From Pseudomonas sp. (GTDB lineage Bacteria > Pseudomonadota > Gammaproteobacteria > Pseudomonadales > Pseudomonadaceae), in NCBI GenBank assembly GCA_007713455.1, contig VMRT01000003.1:62001-126000 (forward strand): a stretch of DNA of 64,000 bases, read 5' to 3'. The notes beneath the pieces were generated by a model that was given only the letters and a program-made list of their open reading frames with translations, did no database searches and had not been told where the DNA came from. This document shows positions 9,020 to 19,185 of the stretch, in pieces. Numbering within the stretch: the first letter of the stretch is position 1; each line of letters opens with the position of its first letter. A program made the translations under genes and the position numbers.

Positions 9020-11209
9020 CTACAGTGCTTCAAGTTTTGCGTAGCTGAGCATCAGCCATTTGCTGCCCTCGTCTTCGAAATTGACCTGCACCCGTGCCTG
9101 GGCACCGGAGCCTTCGAAGTTGAGGATGGTGCCTTCGCCGAACAGCGAATGGCGCACGCGCTGGCCAAGGTTGAACGGCGTTTCCGGCACGCCGGCGCCA
9201 TCGAACAGTGACGAGCCGCTCATGCTCTTGCCGCTGAACGAGCGCGTCACGGTATTGCTCAGACGCACTTCCTGGATCAGCGCTGGCGGCACTTCACGGA
9301 CGAAGCGCGAGATCTTGTTGTAGGTCTCGCTGCCGTAGAGCCGGCGGGTTTCGGCGTAGGTGATGACGAGCTGCTGCATGGCGCGGGTAATGCCGACATA
9401 GGCCAGGCGGCGTTCTTCTTCCAGGCGGCCAGATTCCTCCAGGCTCATCTTGTGCGGGAACAGGCCTTCTTCCATGCCGACCAGGAACACCAGCGGGAAC
9501 TCCAGACCCTTGGCGCTGTGCAGGGTCATCAGCTGCACGCTGTCCTCGTGGTCGCCGGCCTGCTGTTCGCCGGCCTCCAGCGACGCGTGATCGAGGAAGG
9601 CGGCCAGCGGCGACTGGACGTCGTCGTCCTCTTCGCTGTAGCTGTCGAAGGCACGCGCGGCGGAGACCAGTTCCTCGAGGTTTTCCACCCGCGCCTGGGC
9701 CTTCTCGCCTTTCTCGTCGCGGTGATAGGCCAGCAGCCCGGACTGTTCGATGACCAGCTGCGCCATGTTGTGCAGCTGCATGCCTTCGACCTTCAGCGCC
9801 AGGGTGTCGACCAGCTCGACAAAGGCGTTCAGCGCGCTGGCAGCGCGGCCGGAAACCGCTTTGGTACCGACCGCCTGATGCAGCGCCGCCCACATCGATA
9901 GGCCCTGCTCACGCGCCAGCTGGCGGAGTGCTTCGACGGTCTTCTCGCCGATGCCGCGGGCCGGCACGTTGATCACCCGCTCCAGCGCCGCGTCGTTGTC
10001 GCGGGTCTGGATCATGCGCAGGTAGGCCATGGCGTTCTTGATCTCGGCGCGCTCGAAGAAGCGCTGGCCGCCATAGATACGGTAGGGAATCTTCTCGCGC
10101 AGCAGCGCCTCTTCCAGCACCCGCGACTGCGCGTTGGAGCGGTAGAGGATGGCGATCTCGCTGCGGCTCATGCCGTCGCGGATGGCTTTCTCGATGCTCT
10201 CGACCACGTAGCGCGCTTCGTCGTGCTCGTTGAAGGCGGCGTACAGGCTGATCGGCTCGCCCTCGCAACCGGAAGTCCAGAGCTCCTTGCCGAGACGACC
10301 CTGATTGTTGGCGATCAGCGCGTTGGCGGCCTTGAGAATGCAGGCGGTGGAGCGGTAGTTCTGCTCCAGGCGGATGGTTTCGGCGTCCGGGAAATCGGCG
10401 CTGAACTGGTGCAGGTTCTCGATGCGCGCGCCGCGCCAGCCGTAGATCGACTGGTCGTCGTCGCCGACCACCATCAGGCTTTCGCCGCCCTTGGCCAGCA
10501 GTCGCAGCCAGGCGTACTGCACGGCGTTGGTGTCCTGGAACTCGTCGACCAATACGTGGCGGAAGCGCCGCTGATAGTGCTCGAGCAAACCCGGATGATC
10601 ACGCCACAGGTCCAGGGCGCGCAGCAGCAGTTCGGAAAAGTCGATGACGCCGGCGCGGGCGCAGGCCTCTTCGTAGGCTTCGTAGATCTTCAGCTGAGTG
10701 GCGAGGAACAGATCGCCGCCAGCCTGGATGTTACGCGGGCGCAGGCCTTCGTCTTTCTGACCATTTATCCACCACTGGGCCTGGCGTGCCGGCCAGCGCT
10801 GCTCATCAAGGCCGAGTTCGCGGATCACCCGCTTGACCAGACGCTGCTGGTCGTCGGAGTCGAGGATCTGGAAATTCTGCGCCAGCTTGGCTTCCTGCCA
10901 GTGCGCCCGCAGCAGGCGGTGGGCCAGGCCGTGGAAGGTGCCGACCCACATGCCCTGCGGGTTGACGTGCAGCAGCTGCTCGATACGCTGACGCATCTCT
11001 GCAGCAGCCTTGTTGGTAAAGGTCACCGAAAGAATCGAGTGCAATGATGCGCGCTCGACCTGATGCAACCAGGCGATGCGGTGCACCAGTACCCGGGTCT
11101 TGCCCGAGCCAGCGCCAGCCAATACCAGTTGACGGCCCAGCGGCGCGGCCACGGCCTGGCGCTGAGCATCGTTGAGGGAATTCAGGAGGAGAGAGAGATC
11201 GTCATGCAT
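9020..11209 (-). CDS. uvrD: ATP-dependent DNA helicase UvrD (helicase II)
   Basis: 729 residues, normal for UvrD. Superfamily 1A helicase acting 3'-5' in nucleotide excision and mismatch repair. Walker A is GAGSGKT at residues 32-38. Motif II VDEFQDTN, motif III GDDDQSIYGWRGA, motif IV EQNYRST, motif V TLHSAKGLEFP and motif VI EERRLAYVGITRA are all readable. The C-terminal tail (GQRVRHSLFGEGTIL) is the UvrD/PcrA C-terminal domain. Its stop lies 73 bp from the start of the binding-protein gene on the same strand. A 253-bp gap with no visible gene separates it from the divergent GGDEF/EAL gene. Confidence 0.95.
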   Translation of the reverse strand: MHDDLSLLLNSLNDAQRQAVAAPLGRQLVLAGAGSGKTRVLVHRIAWLHQVERASLHSILSVTFTNKAAAEMRQRIEQLLHVNPQGMWVGTFHGLAHRLLRAHWQEAKLAQNFQILDSDDQQRLVKRVIRELGLDEQRWPARQAQWWINGQKDEGLRPRNIQAGGDLFLATQLKIYEAYEEACARAGVIDFSELLLRALDLWRDHPGLLEHYQRRFRHVLVDEFQDTNAVQYAWLRLLAKGGESLMVVGDDDQSIYGWRGARIENLHQFSADFPDAETIRLEQNYRSTACILKAANALIANNQGRLGKELWTSGCEGEPISLYAAFNEHDEARYVVESIEKAIRDGMSRSEIAILYRSNAQSRVLEEALLREKIPYRIYGGQRFFERAEIKNAMAYLRMIQTRDNDAALERVINVPARGIGEKTVEALRQLAREQGLSMWAALHQAVGTKAVSGRAASALNAFVELVDTLALKVEGMQLHNMAQLVIEQSGLLAYHRDEKGEKAQARVENLEELVSAARAFDSYSEEDDDVQSPLAAFLDHASLEAGEQQAGDHEDSVQLMTLHSAKGLEFPLVFLVGMEEGLFPHKMSLEESGRLEEERRLAYVGITRAMQQLVITYAETRRLYGSETYNKISRFVREVPPALIQEVRLSNTVTRSFSGKSMSGSSLFDGAGVPETPFNLGQRVRHSLFGEGTILNFEGSGAQARVQVNFEDEGSKWLMLSYAKLEAL

Positions 11210-11462
11210 CGCGGCATTCTATTGGAAATGCCTGCGCTTCGCTCGCCCTGTGGTCCGTTCCGGCGTGCCGCTCGCGGCAAACGAAGGCTACCGTTGGCGA
11301 ATCGGATTGGTGTAGCGGCTCATCCATTGGTCGATAAGGGTGACCATAGGGGTATTTCCGACGCACCGTGGTATGACGAGGGGCTAGCAACATGCCATTA
11401 TCAAATGTGTTTTGGTTCCCAGAGAGCCTAATTCGGGTGCAGCTATTACTAGAACAACATCC

Positions 11463-14315
11463 ATGACCGAGTCTATCCGAGCCGCCAACCTGGCATCAGC
11501 GCAGCAAGTCCCCAGCGGGGCATCGGCAGCCGATCACCCCGCCGAGCGCACACGACTGTTGTACCGGGGTTCGCGTATTCCGGCTGTGCTGCTGTTGATC
11601 ACCACGCTGATCTGTGTGGTTGTGCTCTGGGGTGAGCGGGGCGGCATCGAGCTTGGCGTCTGGGCAGGCTGGATGGCATTTCTGGGGCTGTTGCGGCTGC
11701 AGCAGGTCATGACTTTCAATCGAACCAGCTCCGAGCAGCAGGCAGAGCCGTACTGGCGCTGGCGCTTCTTGCTGGGCAGTGCTGCTTCAGCGCTGAGTCT
11801 GTGCTACGCCATGGTGGTTCTGGTGCCGCCTGACGTGTTCGTCACCCAGGCGCTGCTCTACGGTCTGATCGGCTCGGTGGTGGTGGCAGCCAGTGTCGCC
11901 TACGGGGTCAGTCTGCCGGCGTTCTTCAGTTTTGCCGTGCCCAGCCTGCTGCCGACGGGCTTGCTCCTAATGACCAGTGAGCACCCGCTGCAGCAGGGGT
12001 GGGGCTTGTTGGCGATGATCGTGCTTGCGACCCTGAGCCTGATCGCTTGGCAGATCAACCGACTGGTCAGCGACGGCCTGCAACAGCGGTTGCACAAGCA
12101 GCGCCTGATCGAGCGGCTGGAAAAGGCCGGGCGCGAGGCGGATGTGCTCAACCGTCGCCTGGCATCGGAAGTCGAGCAGCGCCGCCATGCCGAGCAGCAA
12201 TTGCGTGGCGCTTATGACGACCTCGAGCAGCGGGTGGTCAAGCGCACCGCCGAGCTGGCCCGGGTTGCCGAGGAGCTGGGCGAAAGCGAGGCGCGATTGA
12301 ATCTGGCCCTCGATGCCAGTGGTCTCGGGCTTTGGGACTGGGACCTGCAACACAACCGCATTCATCACTCTCGACTCGAGGTGGTCTTTGGCATCGGTCT
12401 ACAAAGGCGCCATGACGAAGACGGCTCCCCGCTGCCGGACATCCATCCGGATGATCTGGCAGGTGTCCGCGCCACCCTGATTTCGCACCTTAAGGGCGAA
12501 ACCGAGTTTTTTGCCGTCGAGTATCGTGCGTTGCGAGCCGATGGCACTGAGATCTGCATGGAGGACCGCGGGCGGGTGATCCAGCGTGATGCTTCCGGGC
12601 GAGCGCTGCGCATGATCGGTACCCGTCGCGACATCAGTGATCTGCGCCGCCAGGCCGAGCAGCAGCGACTGGCTGCGACGGTGTTCGAAGCGGCCAGCGA
12701 AGGCATGGTGATCATGAACGCCAGGTACCGCGTGTTGGCGATCAATGACGCCTGTTGTGCGTTGTCCGGTTATAGCCGTGAGGAATTGCTCGGTCGCAGC
12801 GTGGCGCGCATTGCCGGCTCACCGGAAAGCCAGCGCCAGTACGCGGCGATGCGCGAAGCACTGGAGCGTCATGGCTACTGGCAGGGCGAGCTGATCGAGA
12901 CGCGCAAGAGCGGCGAGGTCTACCCGCAGTGGGTGCAGTTGCGTGAAGTGCGTGATGCCAACAACAGTGTCTCTCACGTGGTCGCCTTCATTTCCGATCT
13001 CAGCGTACGGCGCAAGATCGAAGAACGCCTGCGTTATCTGAGTCAGCATGACGATCTAACCGGGCTCGCCAATCGCGGCCTGCTCAAGGAGCGGCTGCAT
13101 GAGGCCTGCCAGCGTGGGCATCGCAACGGACGCAATATGGCGGTGCTCTACATCGACCTGGATCGCTTCAAACTGCTCAACGAAAGCCTCGGCCATGAAG
13201 CGGCCGATGAGCTGTTGCGCGAGGTATCGCGCCGGTTGAAGCAGACCCTGGCCGATGCGGACACCATCGCTCGCTTGTCTGGCGACGAATTCGTCGTGCT
13301 TCTCGATGGCTATGGCAGCCTCAGCGGTCTCGCTCATATGGGTAGCCGGCTGCTGCAGCGGATCCGCAAGCCGATAATCGTCGGTGATCAGGAGTTGGTG
13401 ATCGGGGCTTCCATCGGCGTCAGCCTGCTGCCGGACAACAGCCGCGACGCCGAGGTACTGCTGCGCCAGGCCAGCACCGCCATGCAGCACGCCAAGCATC
13501 TGGGCGGCAATACACTGCAGTTCTTTACCGACCGCCCGCAGGCCTCGAGCATGCAGTACCTGCAGCTGGAGAATCAGCTGCGCAAGGCGCTCGAAGTCGG
13601 CCAGCTGGAGGTTTTCTATCAGCCACGCCTGAGTCTCGCCGACGACAGCCTGGATGCCGCCGAGGCGCTGGTGCGCTGGCGGCATCCGCAGCGCGGCCTG
13701 ATTGCCCCCGCGCACTTCATACCGCTGGCCGAGGAAACCGGCTTGATCATCCCGCTGGGTGAGTTCGTCCTGCGTGAGGCCTGTCGCCAGGCGCGTCAGT
13801 GGCAGCAGGACGGGCTGGCGGAGATTCGTGTGTCGGTGAACCTCTCGGTCAAGCAGCTGCGTCAGGGCAACTTCGTAAGTCTGGTGCGCCAGGTGCTCGA
13901 AGAGACCGGCCTGCCAGCGACGATGCTGGAGCTGGAGCTGACCGAAAGCCAGCTGCTGGACGACATCGACAATGCCATCAGCATCAGCGAACAGCTGCGC
14001 GCGCTGGGTGTGAAGTTGGCCATCGACGATTTCGGCACCGGTTTCTCGTCATTGAGCTACCTCAAGCGCTTCCCGGTGGACTACGTGAAGATCGATCGTT
14101 CGTTCATCAGTGAGCTGGAGCATTCCAGCCAGGATGCGGCGATTACCCGCGCGATCATCGCCATGGTTCATAGCCTGGAACGCAAGGTGGTGGCCGAAGG
14201 AGTGGAAACCCAGGCGCAGATGGATTTCCTCAAGGCCAACCAGTGCGACGAGATTCAGGGCTATCTGCTCAGCCCGCCGGTGCCGGCTGAGCAGTTCGCT
14301 GAATTGCTGCGCTAG
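11463..14315 (+). CDS. Membrane PAS-PAS-GGDEF-EAL cyclic-di-GMP protein
   Basis: 950 residues. N-terminal membrane domain with about six helices (residues 30-190), then a coiled coil near 205-275 rich in Glu, Arg and Leu, two PAS domains (about 278-400 and 405-525; the second contains [18 protein letters not shown]), a GGDEF domain and a C-terminal EAL domain. The GGDEF active loop reads SGDEF; serine in the first position is tolerated in some active cyclases, so activity is open. The EAL domain keeps [24 protein letters not shown] and KIDRSF and should be an active phosphodiesterase. ATG 11463 is chosen although no clear ribosome site precedes it; an in-frame TTG at 11412 is the alternative. 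Divergent from uvrD. Confidence 0.9.
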   Translation: MTESIRAANLASAQQVPSGASAADHPAERTRLLYRGSRIPAVLLLITTLICVVVLWGERGGIELGVWAGWMAFLGLLRLQQVMTFNRTSSEQQAEPYWRWRFLLGSAASALSLCYAMVVLVPPDVFVTQALLYGLIGSVVVAASVAYGVSLPAFFSFAVPSLLPTGLLLMTSEHPLQQGWGLLAMIVLATLSLIAWQINRLVSDGLQQRLHKQRLIERLEKAGREADVLNRRLASEVEQRRHAEQQLRGAYDDLEQRVVKRTAELARVAEELGESEARLNLALDASGLGLWDWDLQHNRIHHSRLEVVFGIGLQRRHDEDGSPLPDIHPDDLAGVRATLISHLKGETEFFAVEYRALRADGTEICMEDRGRVIQRDASGRALRMIGTRRDISDLRRQAEQQRLAATVFEAASEGMVIMNARYRVLAINDACCALSGYSREELLGRSVARIAGSPESQRQYAAMREALERHGYWQGELIETRKSGEVYPQWVQLREVRDANNSVSHVVAFISDLSVRRKIEERLRYLSQHDDLTGLANRGLLKERLHEACQRGHRNGRNMAVLYIDLDRFKLLNESLGHEAADELLREVSRRLKQTLADADTIARLSGDEFVVLLDGYGSLSGLAHMGSRLLQRIRKPIIVGDQELVIGASIGVSLLPDNSRDAEVLLRQASTAMQHAKHLGGNTLQFFTDRPQASSMQYLQLENQLRKALEVGQLEVFYQPRLSLADDSLDAAEALVRWRHPQRGLIAPAHFIPLAEETGLIIPLGEFVLREACRQARQWQQDGLAEIRVSVNLSVKQLRQGNFVSLVRQVLEETGLPATMLELELTESQLLDDIDNAISISEQLRALGVKLAIDDFGTGFSSLSYLKRFPVDYVKIDRSFISELEHSSQDAAITRAIIAMVHSLERKVVAEGVETQAQMDFLKANQCDEIQGYLLSPPVPAEQFAELLR

Positions 14316-14320
14316 CGGCG

Positions 14321-15694
14321 TCAGCCGCGGGTGGTGGTGCCTTCCAGCTCGCGCATCAGTAGGGCGTAGCTCAGGTCCACGTCTTCCGGTACGGGTAGAT
14401 AGACGGTGTGGCCATCGCCTGGTGCTACCTCGATGGATTCGCCGCGCTTGTTCTCCAGCTGCTCAAGGCGCAGGTTGAGATTGCCCTGAGGCGTCATCAG
14501 CTCCAGCTTGTCGCCGACAGCGAAACGGTTCTTCACCTTCACTTCAGCCAATCCGTTGCGACGCTCGCCGGTCAGCTCGCCGACGAACTGCTGGCGATCG
14601 GAGACCGAGAAGCCGCGCTCGTAGTTCTGGTACTCGTCATGCACATGGCGGCGCAGGAAACCCTCGGTGTAGCCGCGGTGGGCTAGCGATTCGAGGGTGT
14701 CCATCAGCGACTTGTCGAACGGCCGACCGGCGAGGGCGTCGTCGATGGCCTTGCGGTAGACCTGCGCGGTGCGTGCCACGTAGTAGTGGCTCTTGGTGCG
14801 GCCTTCGATCTTCAGCGAGTGCACACCCATCTGCACCAGGCGCTTGACATGCTGCACGGCACGGAGGTCCTTGGAGTTCATGATGTAGGTGCCGTGCTCG
14901 TCCTCAAAGGCGGACATGAATTCGCCCGGACGGCTGCTATCTTCGAGCAGGAACACTTCATCGGTTGGCGCGCCGACGCCTAGAGTCGGTTCAGGGCTGC
15001 TCGGCTCGGCCTGTTGCACGGCGATCGGCTCGTATTTGTGCACGATGTCGCCTATCTCGTTTTCCTTCGCCTCGTGGGTCTTGTACTCCCAGCGGCAGGC
15101 GTTGGTGCAACTGCCCTGGTTGGGATCGCGCTTGTTGATGTAGCCCGACAGCAGGCAGCGGCCGGAGTACGCCATGCACAGTGCACCGTGGACGAACACT
15201 TCGAGTTCCATGTCCGGCACCTGCTCGCGGATCTCGGCGATCTCCTCCAGCGACAGCTCGCGCGACAGGATCACGCGGCTGACGCCCTGGCTTTCCCAGA
15301 ACTTAACCGTGGCCCAGTTCACCGCGTTGGCCTGTACAGATAGGTGAATGGTTTGCGCGGGGAAATGCTGGCGCACCAGCATGATCAGACCGGGATCGGA
15401 CATGATCAGTGCATCCGGACCCATCGCTACCACCGGCTCCAGGTCCTTGATGAAGGTCTTCAGCTTGGCGTTGTGCGGGGCGATGTTGACCACCACATAG
15501 AACTGCTTGCCCAGCGCATGCGCTTCGTCGATGCCGAGCTTGAGGTTGGCGTGGTCGAACTCGTTGTTGCGCACGCGCAGGCTGTACCGCGGCTGCCCGG
15601 CGTATACCGCATCGGCACCGTAGGCAAAGGCGTAACGCATGGATTTCAGCGTGCCGGCAGGGGACAGCAGCTCGGTGCGGTAAGGGGTGCTCAT
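14321..15694 (-). CDS. trhP: tRNA U34 5-hydroxylation protein TrhP (YegQ), peptidase U32 family
   Basis: 457 residues. The N-terminus TELLSPAGTLKSMRYAFAYGADAVYAGQPRYSLRVRNNEF is nearly that of E. coli YegQ (quoted here only in part as GADAVYAGQPRYSLRVRNNE). The U32 signature and cysteine ligands (ALCMAYSGRCLLSGY...GSCTNACRWEY) are present. U32 proteins of this type use prephenate to hydroxylate U34 of several tRNAs rather than acting as proteases. An insert after the cysteine region (near residues 225-255) is acidic and proline-rich. The start at 15694 matches the family; a frame upstream adds eight codons without support. Convergent with the EAL gene, five bases from its stop. Confidence 0.92.
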   Translation of the reverse strand: MSTPYRTELLSPAGTLKSMRYAFAYGADAVYAGQPRYSLRVRNNEFDHANLKLGIDEAHALGKQFYVVVNIAPHNAKLKTFIKDLEPVVAMGPDALIMSDPGLIMLVRQHFPAQTIHLSVQANAVNWATVKFWESQGVSRVILSRELSLEEIAEIREQVPDMELEVFVHGALCMAYSGRCLLSGYINKRDPNQGSCTNACRWEYKTHEAKENEIGDIVHKYEPIAVQQAEPSSPEPTLGVGAPTDEVFLLEDSSRPGEFMSAFEDEHGTYIMNSKDLRAVQHVKRLVQMGVHSLKIEGRTKSHYYVARTAQVYRKAIDDALAGRPFDKSLMDTLESLAHRGYTEGFLRRHVHDEYQNYERGFSVSDRQQFVGELTGERRNGLAEVKVKNRFAVGDKLELMTPQGNLNLRLEQLENKRGESIEVAPGDGHTVYLPVPEDVDLSYALLMRELEGTTTRG

Positions 15695-15792
15695 GGCGCG
15701 GGACTCGCAGGAGGGCATCGAAGAAGCGCGGCATTTTACTGTGCTTGCCGGCCGATTGCGCGTCGTCTGCGATATTCGGGGTGAGGCGCAAT

Positions 15793-15816
15793 GGCGCCCC
15801 GCCTGAGCGGGGCGCC
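15793..15816. terminator. GC-rich hairpin after the YdcH-like gene
   Basis: GGCGCCCCGC, loop CTGA, GCGGGGCGCC: a perfect 10-bp stem five bases beyond the stop of the small YdcH-like gene. There is no long T-run, so termination strength is uncertain. Confidence 0.65.
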
Positions 15817-15821
15817 GGGGC

Positions 15822-16040
15822 TCAGGCGGCGGATGCGTCCTTGAGCATCTCGTAGAGCCGATCCTTGAGATGCAGCTTCTCCTTCTTCAGGGTTTCCACC
15901 TCGCTGTCGGTGCCTGGCACGATGTGGGCTTCGATGTTCTTGACCCGTTGATCCAGCTCGTTGTGCTCATCGAACAGGCGGGCAAAGGTCTTGTTTTCTG
16001 CCTTCAGGCGGGTGATCAGGTCGCGGTACTCGGGAAACAT
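15822..16040 (-). CDS. YdcH-like small coiled-coil protein (DUF465)
   Basis: 72 residues, highly charged and helical. It starts MFPEYRDLITRLKAENKTFARLFDEHNELD and continues with KEKLHLKDRLYEML, the DUF465/YdcH pattern (family proteins are about 70-75 residues). The function of the family is not established. AGGAGTTGCC precedes the ATG. It lies between the ect terminator and its own terminator hairpin, so it appears to be a single-gene unit. Confidence 0.85.
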   Translation of the reverse strand: MFPEYRDLITRLKAENKTFARLFDEHNELDQRVKNIEAHIVPGTDSEVETLKKEKLHLKDRLYEMLKDASAA

Positions 16041-16171
16041 GGCAACTCCTGCATGGTGGATAAGCCGGCGAGCAGGTCAGGCCTTAGCGGGTAAAGCGTG
16101 ACGTGCTTCTTGTCTCCATAGTCATCCCGCGCGTTGCCGGCAGTATTGATCGGCGTCAGCGTCCAGACAGC

Positions 16172-16198
16172 AAAACGCCGGGACGAGCCCGGCGTTTT
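16172..16198 (-). terminator. Rho-independent terminator of the ectoine operon
   Basis: AAAACGCCGGG, five-base loop, CCCGGCGTTTT: a perfect 11-bp stem with a T-run on the minus strand, 16 bp after the ask stop codon. It marks the end of ectABCD-ask. Confidence 0.92.
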
Positions 16199-16213
16199 CC
16201 AATGAAGCGTCGA

Positions 16214-17644
16214 TCAGGCCGCTGCGATCACATCGCCGTGATTTTCCGGCTCGATCAGTGCGCGGTGCAGCGCAGCGATGGCGGCGTCGTAGTCCTCTTC
16301 GTTGACTACACACTGCATCTCCACCTGGCGGATAGACTGGTGGATCGCCTGGATGCTGATGCCCGCCTCGGCCAGAGCGGCCACGGTCTTGGCGAGGATA
16401 CCCTTGACCTTGAGGTCGGAGCCGATCGCCGAAACGATGGCCAGGTTGTGCACCGTGACCTCGGCGGCCGGGTAGTGCTCCTCGATCAGCCGCGCGGCGC
16501 GGTTGATCAGTTTGCGCGAACCGGAGGCGTAGTAAGTGATGCTGTTGGCGTCGGAATCCTTGTTCACCACATAGAGCTTGAGCTGTTTGAGCAGCTTGCT
16601 GATCTCCATGTCGTGGCTGATGTCGCCGAGCATGTCCTGGTCGAACACCTCGATGCCGAAGACGTCCTTGCGCCCGGCGATGATCTCGACGCAGGGCTTC
16701 TCGGACTTGTAGTCCTGGCTGATCAGCGTGCCGCCATGCTCGGGCTCGAAGGCATTCTTGATGCGCAGCTCGACACCGGCACGGCGCAGGGTCTTGGCCG
16801 CACGCGGGTGGATCGCCTCCATGCCGAGGTTCGAGAGCTGGTCGGCGACGTCGTAGTTGGTGCGGCCGATGGTGACCACCTTGTCGGCACCCACCAGATT
16901 CGGGTCGGCGGAAGAGAGGTGGAATTCCTTGTGGATGATCGCCTCATGGGCGCCGGTGGCAGCGGCGATCTGGGCGAAGGTGATCTCGCTGTAGCCGCGG
17001 TCGTAGGTGTTCATGAGGCCTTCGGCGCAATGCGTGTAGCCGGTGGCGACCACCAGTTCGCGGGCGAAGTCGAAGCTGGCGAAGTGGCTGGCGATCATCT
17101 CCTCGAACGGCAGCGGCGACTCCTGCTGCCAGCCGGTGAGATCAGCCAGGCGGGCGTTGACGCCGCGCTGCTTGAGGGCCAGCACCGAGTTGAATGCGCT
17201 GTGCGCCTCACCGAGGGAGGCAAGCATTTCGCGCACCTTCATCAGGTGCTCGGAGAGCTGGAAGTGGCCGTAGGCGCAGAGCTTCTGCAGGCTGTGCATG
17301 CACTCGCTGGCATCGTCGATGCGCGAGTTGATGAACTGGTTGGCGGCGTGCAGTTCGTACTCGGAGCTGAACAGCTCGGCATTTTTTTCCAGCATGCGCC
17401 GGCGCACCTGTTCCAGTGCCTCACGCCAGGCGCCTTCGTTCTGCGCATCGGCGAAACGCTGATAGACACCGGGCTCGCCGGTCTTCTTGTGTTCCAGCAG
17501 CAGGTTGGTCATGCCGCTGTAGGCCGAGACGACGAAGATGCGCTGGTACAGCGCTGCGCCTTCACGGTGGCCGATGAAGATGTTGTCGAGGACTTCCTCG
17601 AAGCGGCTCATCGACGTGCCGCCGATCTTTTCTACGGTATGCAT
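16214..17644 (-). CDS. ask: Ectoine-pathway aspartate kinase Ask_Ect
   Basis: 476 residues. Phosphorylates L-aspartate, the first step toward aspartate semialdehyde for ectoine. It starts MHTVEKIGGTSMSRFEEVL, the Ask_Ect variant of the KFGGTS kinase motif, and ends in tandem ACT-type segments (VVNKDSDANSITYY and TVHNLAIVSAIGSDLK). Ask_Ect enzymes are much less feedback-inhibited than housekeeping LysC, which fits a dedicated copy at the end of the operon. The 153-bp gap from ectD is longer than between the other ect genes and carries an inverted repeat. The start at 17644 matches the family N-terminus. Confidence 0.94.
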   Translation of the reverse strand: MHTVEKIGGTSMSRFEEVLDNIFIGHREGAALYQRIFVVSAYSGMTNLLLEHKKTGEPGVYQRFADAQNEGAWREALEQVRRRMLEKNAELFSSEYELHAANQFINSRIDDASECMHSLQKLCAYGHFQLSEHLMKVREMLASLGEAHSAFNSVLALKQRGVNARLADLTGWQQESPLPFEEMIASHFASFDFARELVVATGYTHCAEGLMNTYDRGYSEITFAQIAAATGAHEAIIHKEFHLSSADPNLVGADKVVTIGRTNYDVADQLSNLGMEAIHPRAAKTLRRAGVELRIKNAFEPEHGGTLISQDYKSEKPCVEIIAGRKDVFGIEVFDQDMLGDISHDMEISKLLKQLKLYVVNKDSDANSITYYASGSRKLINRAARLIEEHYPAAEVTVHNLAIVSAIGSDLKVKGILAKTVAALAEAGISIQAIHQSIRQVEMQCVVNEEDYDAAIAALHRALIEPENHGDVIAAA

Positions 17645-17797
17645 ATTTTTATTGCGTCCGAATCTGGCAGGCCGTTGACGGGCCCGGCGCGGCTGGCGCA
17701 CCTGTCGATCAACGAGCTGAAAGTGAATTCATCCCTGGGCCGTAAGTGATCGGCCAAGCCGGGGGATCGGGCCCGTCATCAGACGCGCCCAATCGCC

Positions 17798-18706
17798 TCA
17801 GAGATACTGTTGCGGCTGAATGTCCAGCGGCTTGAACGTCTCGCGCTCGGCGACGAATGCCGGGCGGGATTTCTGCTCGCAGAACGGCGGCTGCACGGCA
17901 TTATCCACGTGGTTGTAGACGTAGAACAGATTGCTTCGCGCGCTGGGTGTGATGTTGCCGTTGGAGCCGTGCATGGTGTTGCAGTCGAAGAACACCACGC
18001 TGCCCGCGGGCCCGGTGGCGCAGTCGATGCCGAAGCGGCTGGCTAGCTCGCTCAGGCTGTTCTGGTCAGGCACACCGAACTCCTGCTTGCGCAGGGATTT
18101 CTCGTAGTGGTTCTCCGGCGTGGCGCCGACGCAGCGCACGTAGTGCCTGTGCGAGCCGGGCATCAGCATCAGCGGGCCGTTGTGCGGCTCGTTGTCGGTC
18201 AACAGGATCGAGCAGGACAGGCACCGCATGCGCGGCATGCCGTCCTCGACGTGCCAGGTCTCGAAGTCTGAGTGCCAGTAGAACTCCTTGCCGGTGAAGC
18301 CGGGCTTGAAGTTCATCCGCGACTGATGCACGTACAGATCACCACCGAGAATGTAACGGGCGATGCCGGCAGTTCGTTCGTCGGCGGCTACACGGGCGAA
18401 CAGCTCGTTGTCGCTGTGAATGTCGAACACCGAGCGGACCGCGCCGCTGTCGGGTTCCTTGATGGTCTTGCCGGAGCCGGCGACGGCCGGGTCCTGGCGC
18501 ATGCGCTCGAGTTCGGCACGGAATACCGCGACTTCGTCGGCGCTGAACAGATTGGGGATGACCAGATAGCCGTCGCGCTCGAAACGCTCGATCAGCTCCG
18601 CCGCTATCGGCGCATTCTCCAGGTCGCTGCGGTAGACGACCGGATCCAGGCGTTCCTGCCAGCTGGGCTGGTCTTCCTGGCGCGAGGGATACAGGTCGGC
18701 TTGCAT
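17798..18706 (-). CDS. ectD: Ectoine 5-hydroxylase EctD
   Basis: 302 residues, cytoplasmic. Non-haem Fe(II)/2-oxoglutarate dioxygenase converting ectoine to 5-hydroxyectoine. The iron triad is visible: His145 and Asp147 in WHSDFETWH, and His246 in MHGSNGN. The segment FYWHSDFETWHVEDGMPRMR is the EctD signature helix/loop. The sequence agrees with the P. stutzeri enzyme as I remember it. ATG 18706 is used because it gives the known 302-residue product, but AGGAGG (18721-18726) is better spaced for an in-frame GTG at 18715, which would add three residues. It lies 67 bp after ectC. Confidence 0.95.
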   Translation of the reverse strand: MQADLYPSRQEDQPSWQERLDPVVYRSDLENAPIAAELIERFERDGYLVIPNLFSADEVAVFRAELERMRQDPAVAGSGKTIKEPDSGAVRSVFDIHSDNELFARVAADERTAGIARYILGGDLYVHQSRMNFKPGFTGKEFYWHSDFETWHVEDGMPRMRCLSCSILLTDNEPHNGPLMLMPGSHRHYVRCVGATPENHYEKSLRKQEFGVPDQNSLSELASRFGIDCATGPAGSVVFFDCNTMHGSNGNITPSARSNLFYVYNHVDNAVQPPFCEQKSRPAFVAERETFKPLDIQPQQYL

Positions 18707-18773
18707 AGGGTTCACGCATACCTCCTTTTCTTGTGATGAGGGCGGCTCGGCGGCCGCCCCGAGTAAACCGGTA

Positions 18774-19175
18774 TCAGACGGTTTCGGCCTCCAGCGGATA
18801 GACGCCGCTCTCGTCATGCACTTCCTTGCCGTTGAGCGGCGGATTGAAGACGCAGGCCATCTTCATGTCCTCGCTGCCGCCCCGCAGCAGGTGCTCGTCG
18901 TGCTTGTCGAGGATGTACAGCGTGCCGGGTTCGATCTTGTAGATCTTGCCGTCGGCGATGGTCTCGATCTCGCCGTTGCCACTCATGCAGTACACCGATT
19001 CCAGATGGTTCTGGTAGTGGATGTGCGTCTCGGTGCCGGCGTAGATGGTGGTTATGTGGAACGAGAAACCCATGTTGTCGTCTTTGAGCAACAGACGGGT
19101 GCTGTCCCAGGTGCCGGTCTTGCTGTGGACCTTGCGGTCGGTCTGCTCGCACTCGGCGAGGGTTCTGACGATCAT
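18774..19175 (-). CDS. ectC: L-ectoine synthase EctC
   Basis: 133 residues, standard length. Cupin-fold, metal-dependent enzyme that cyclises N-gamma-acetyl-2,4-diaminobutyrate to ectoine. The N-terminus [16 protein letters not shown] and the cupin core ([19 protein letters not shown] and [13 protein letters not shown]) are typical, including the metal-binding Glu, Tyr and His. It begins 10 bp after the ectB stop on the same strand. Confidence 0.97.
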   Translation of the reverse strand: MIVRTLAECEQTDRKVHSKTGTWDSTRLLLKDDNMGFSFHITTIYAGTETHIHYQNHLESVYCMSGNGEIETIADGKIYKIEPGTLYILDKHDEHLLRGGSEDMKMACVFNPPLNGKEVHDESGVYPLEAETV

Positions 19176-19185
19176 TGCAAATACC

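Noticed and set aside
16103..17749. 548-codon plus-strand frame opposite the aspartokinase gene
   Set aside because: Antisense shadow; the minus strand has a clear Ask_Ect protein.
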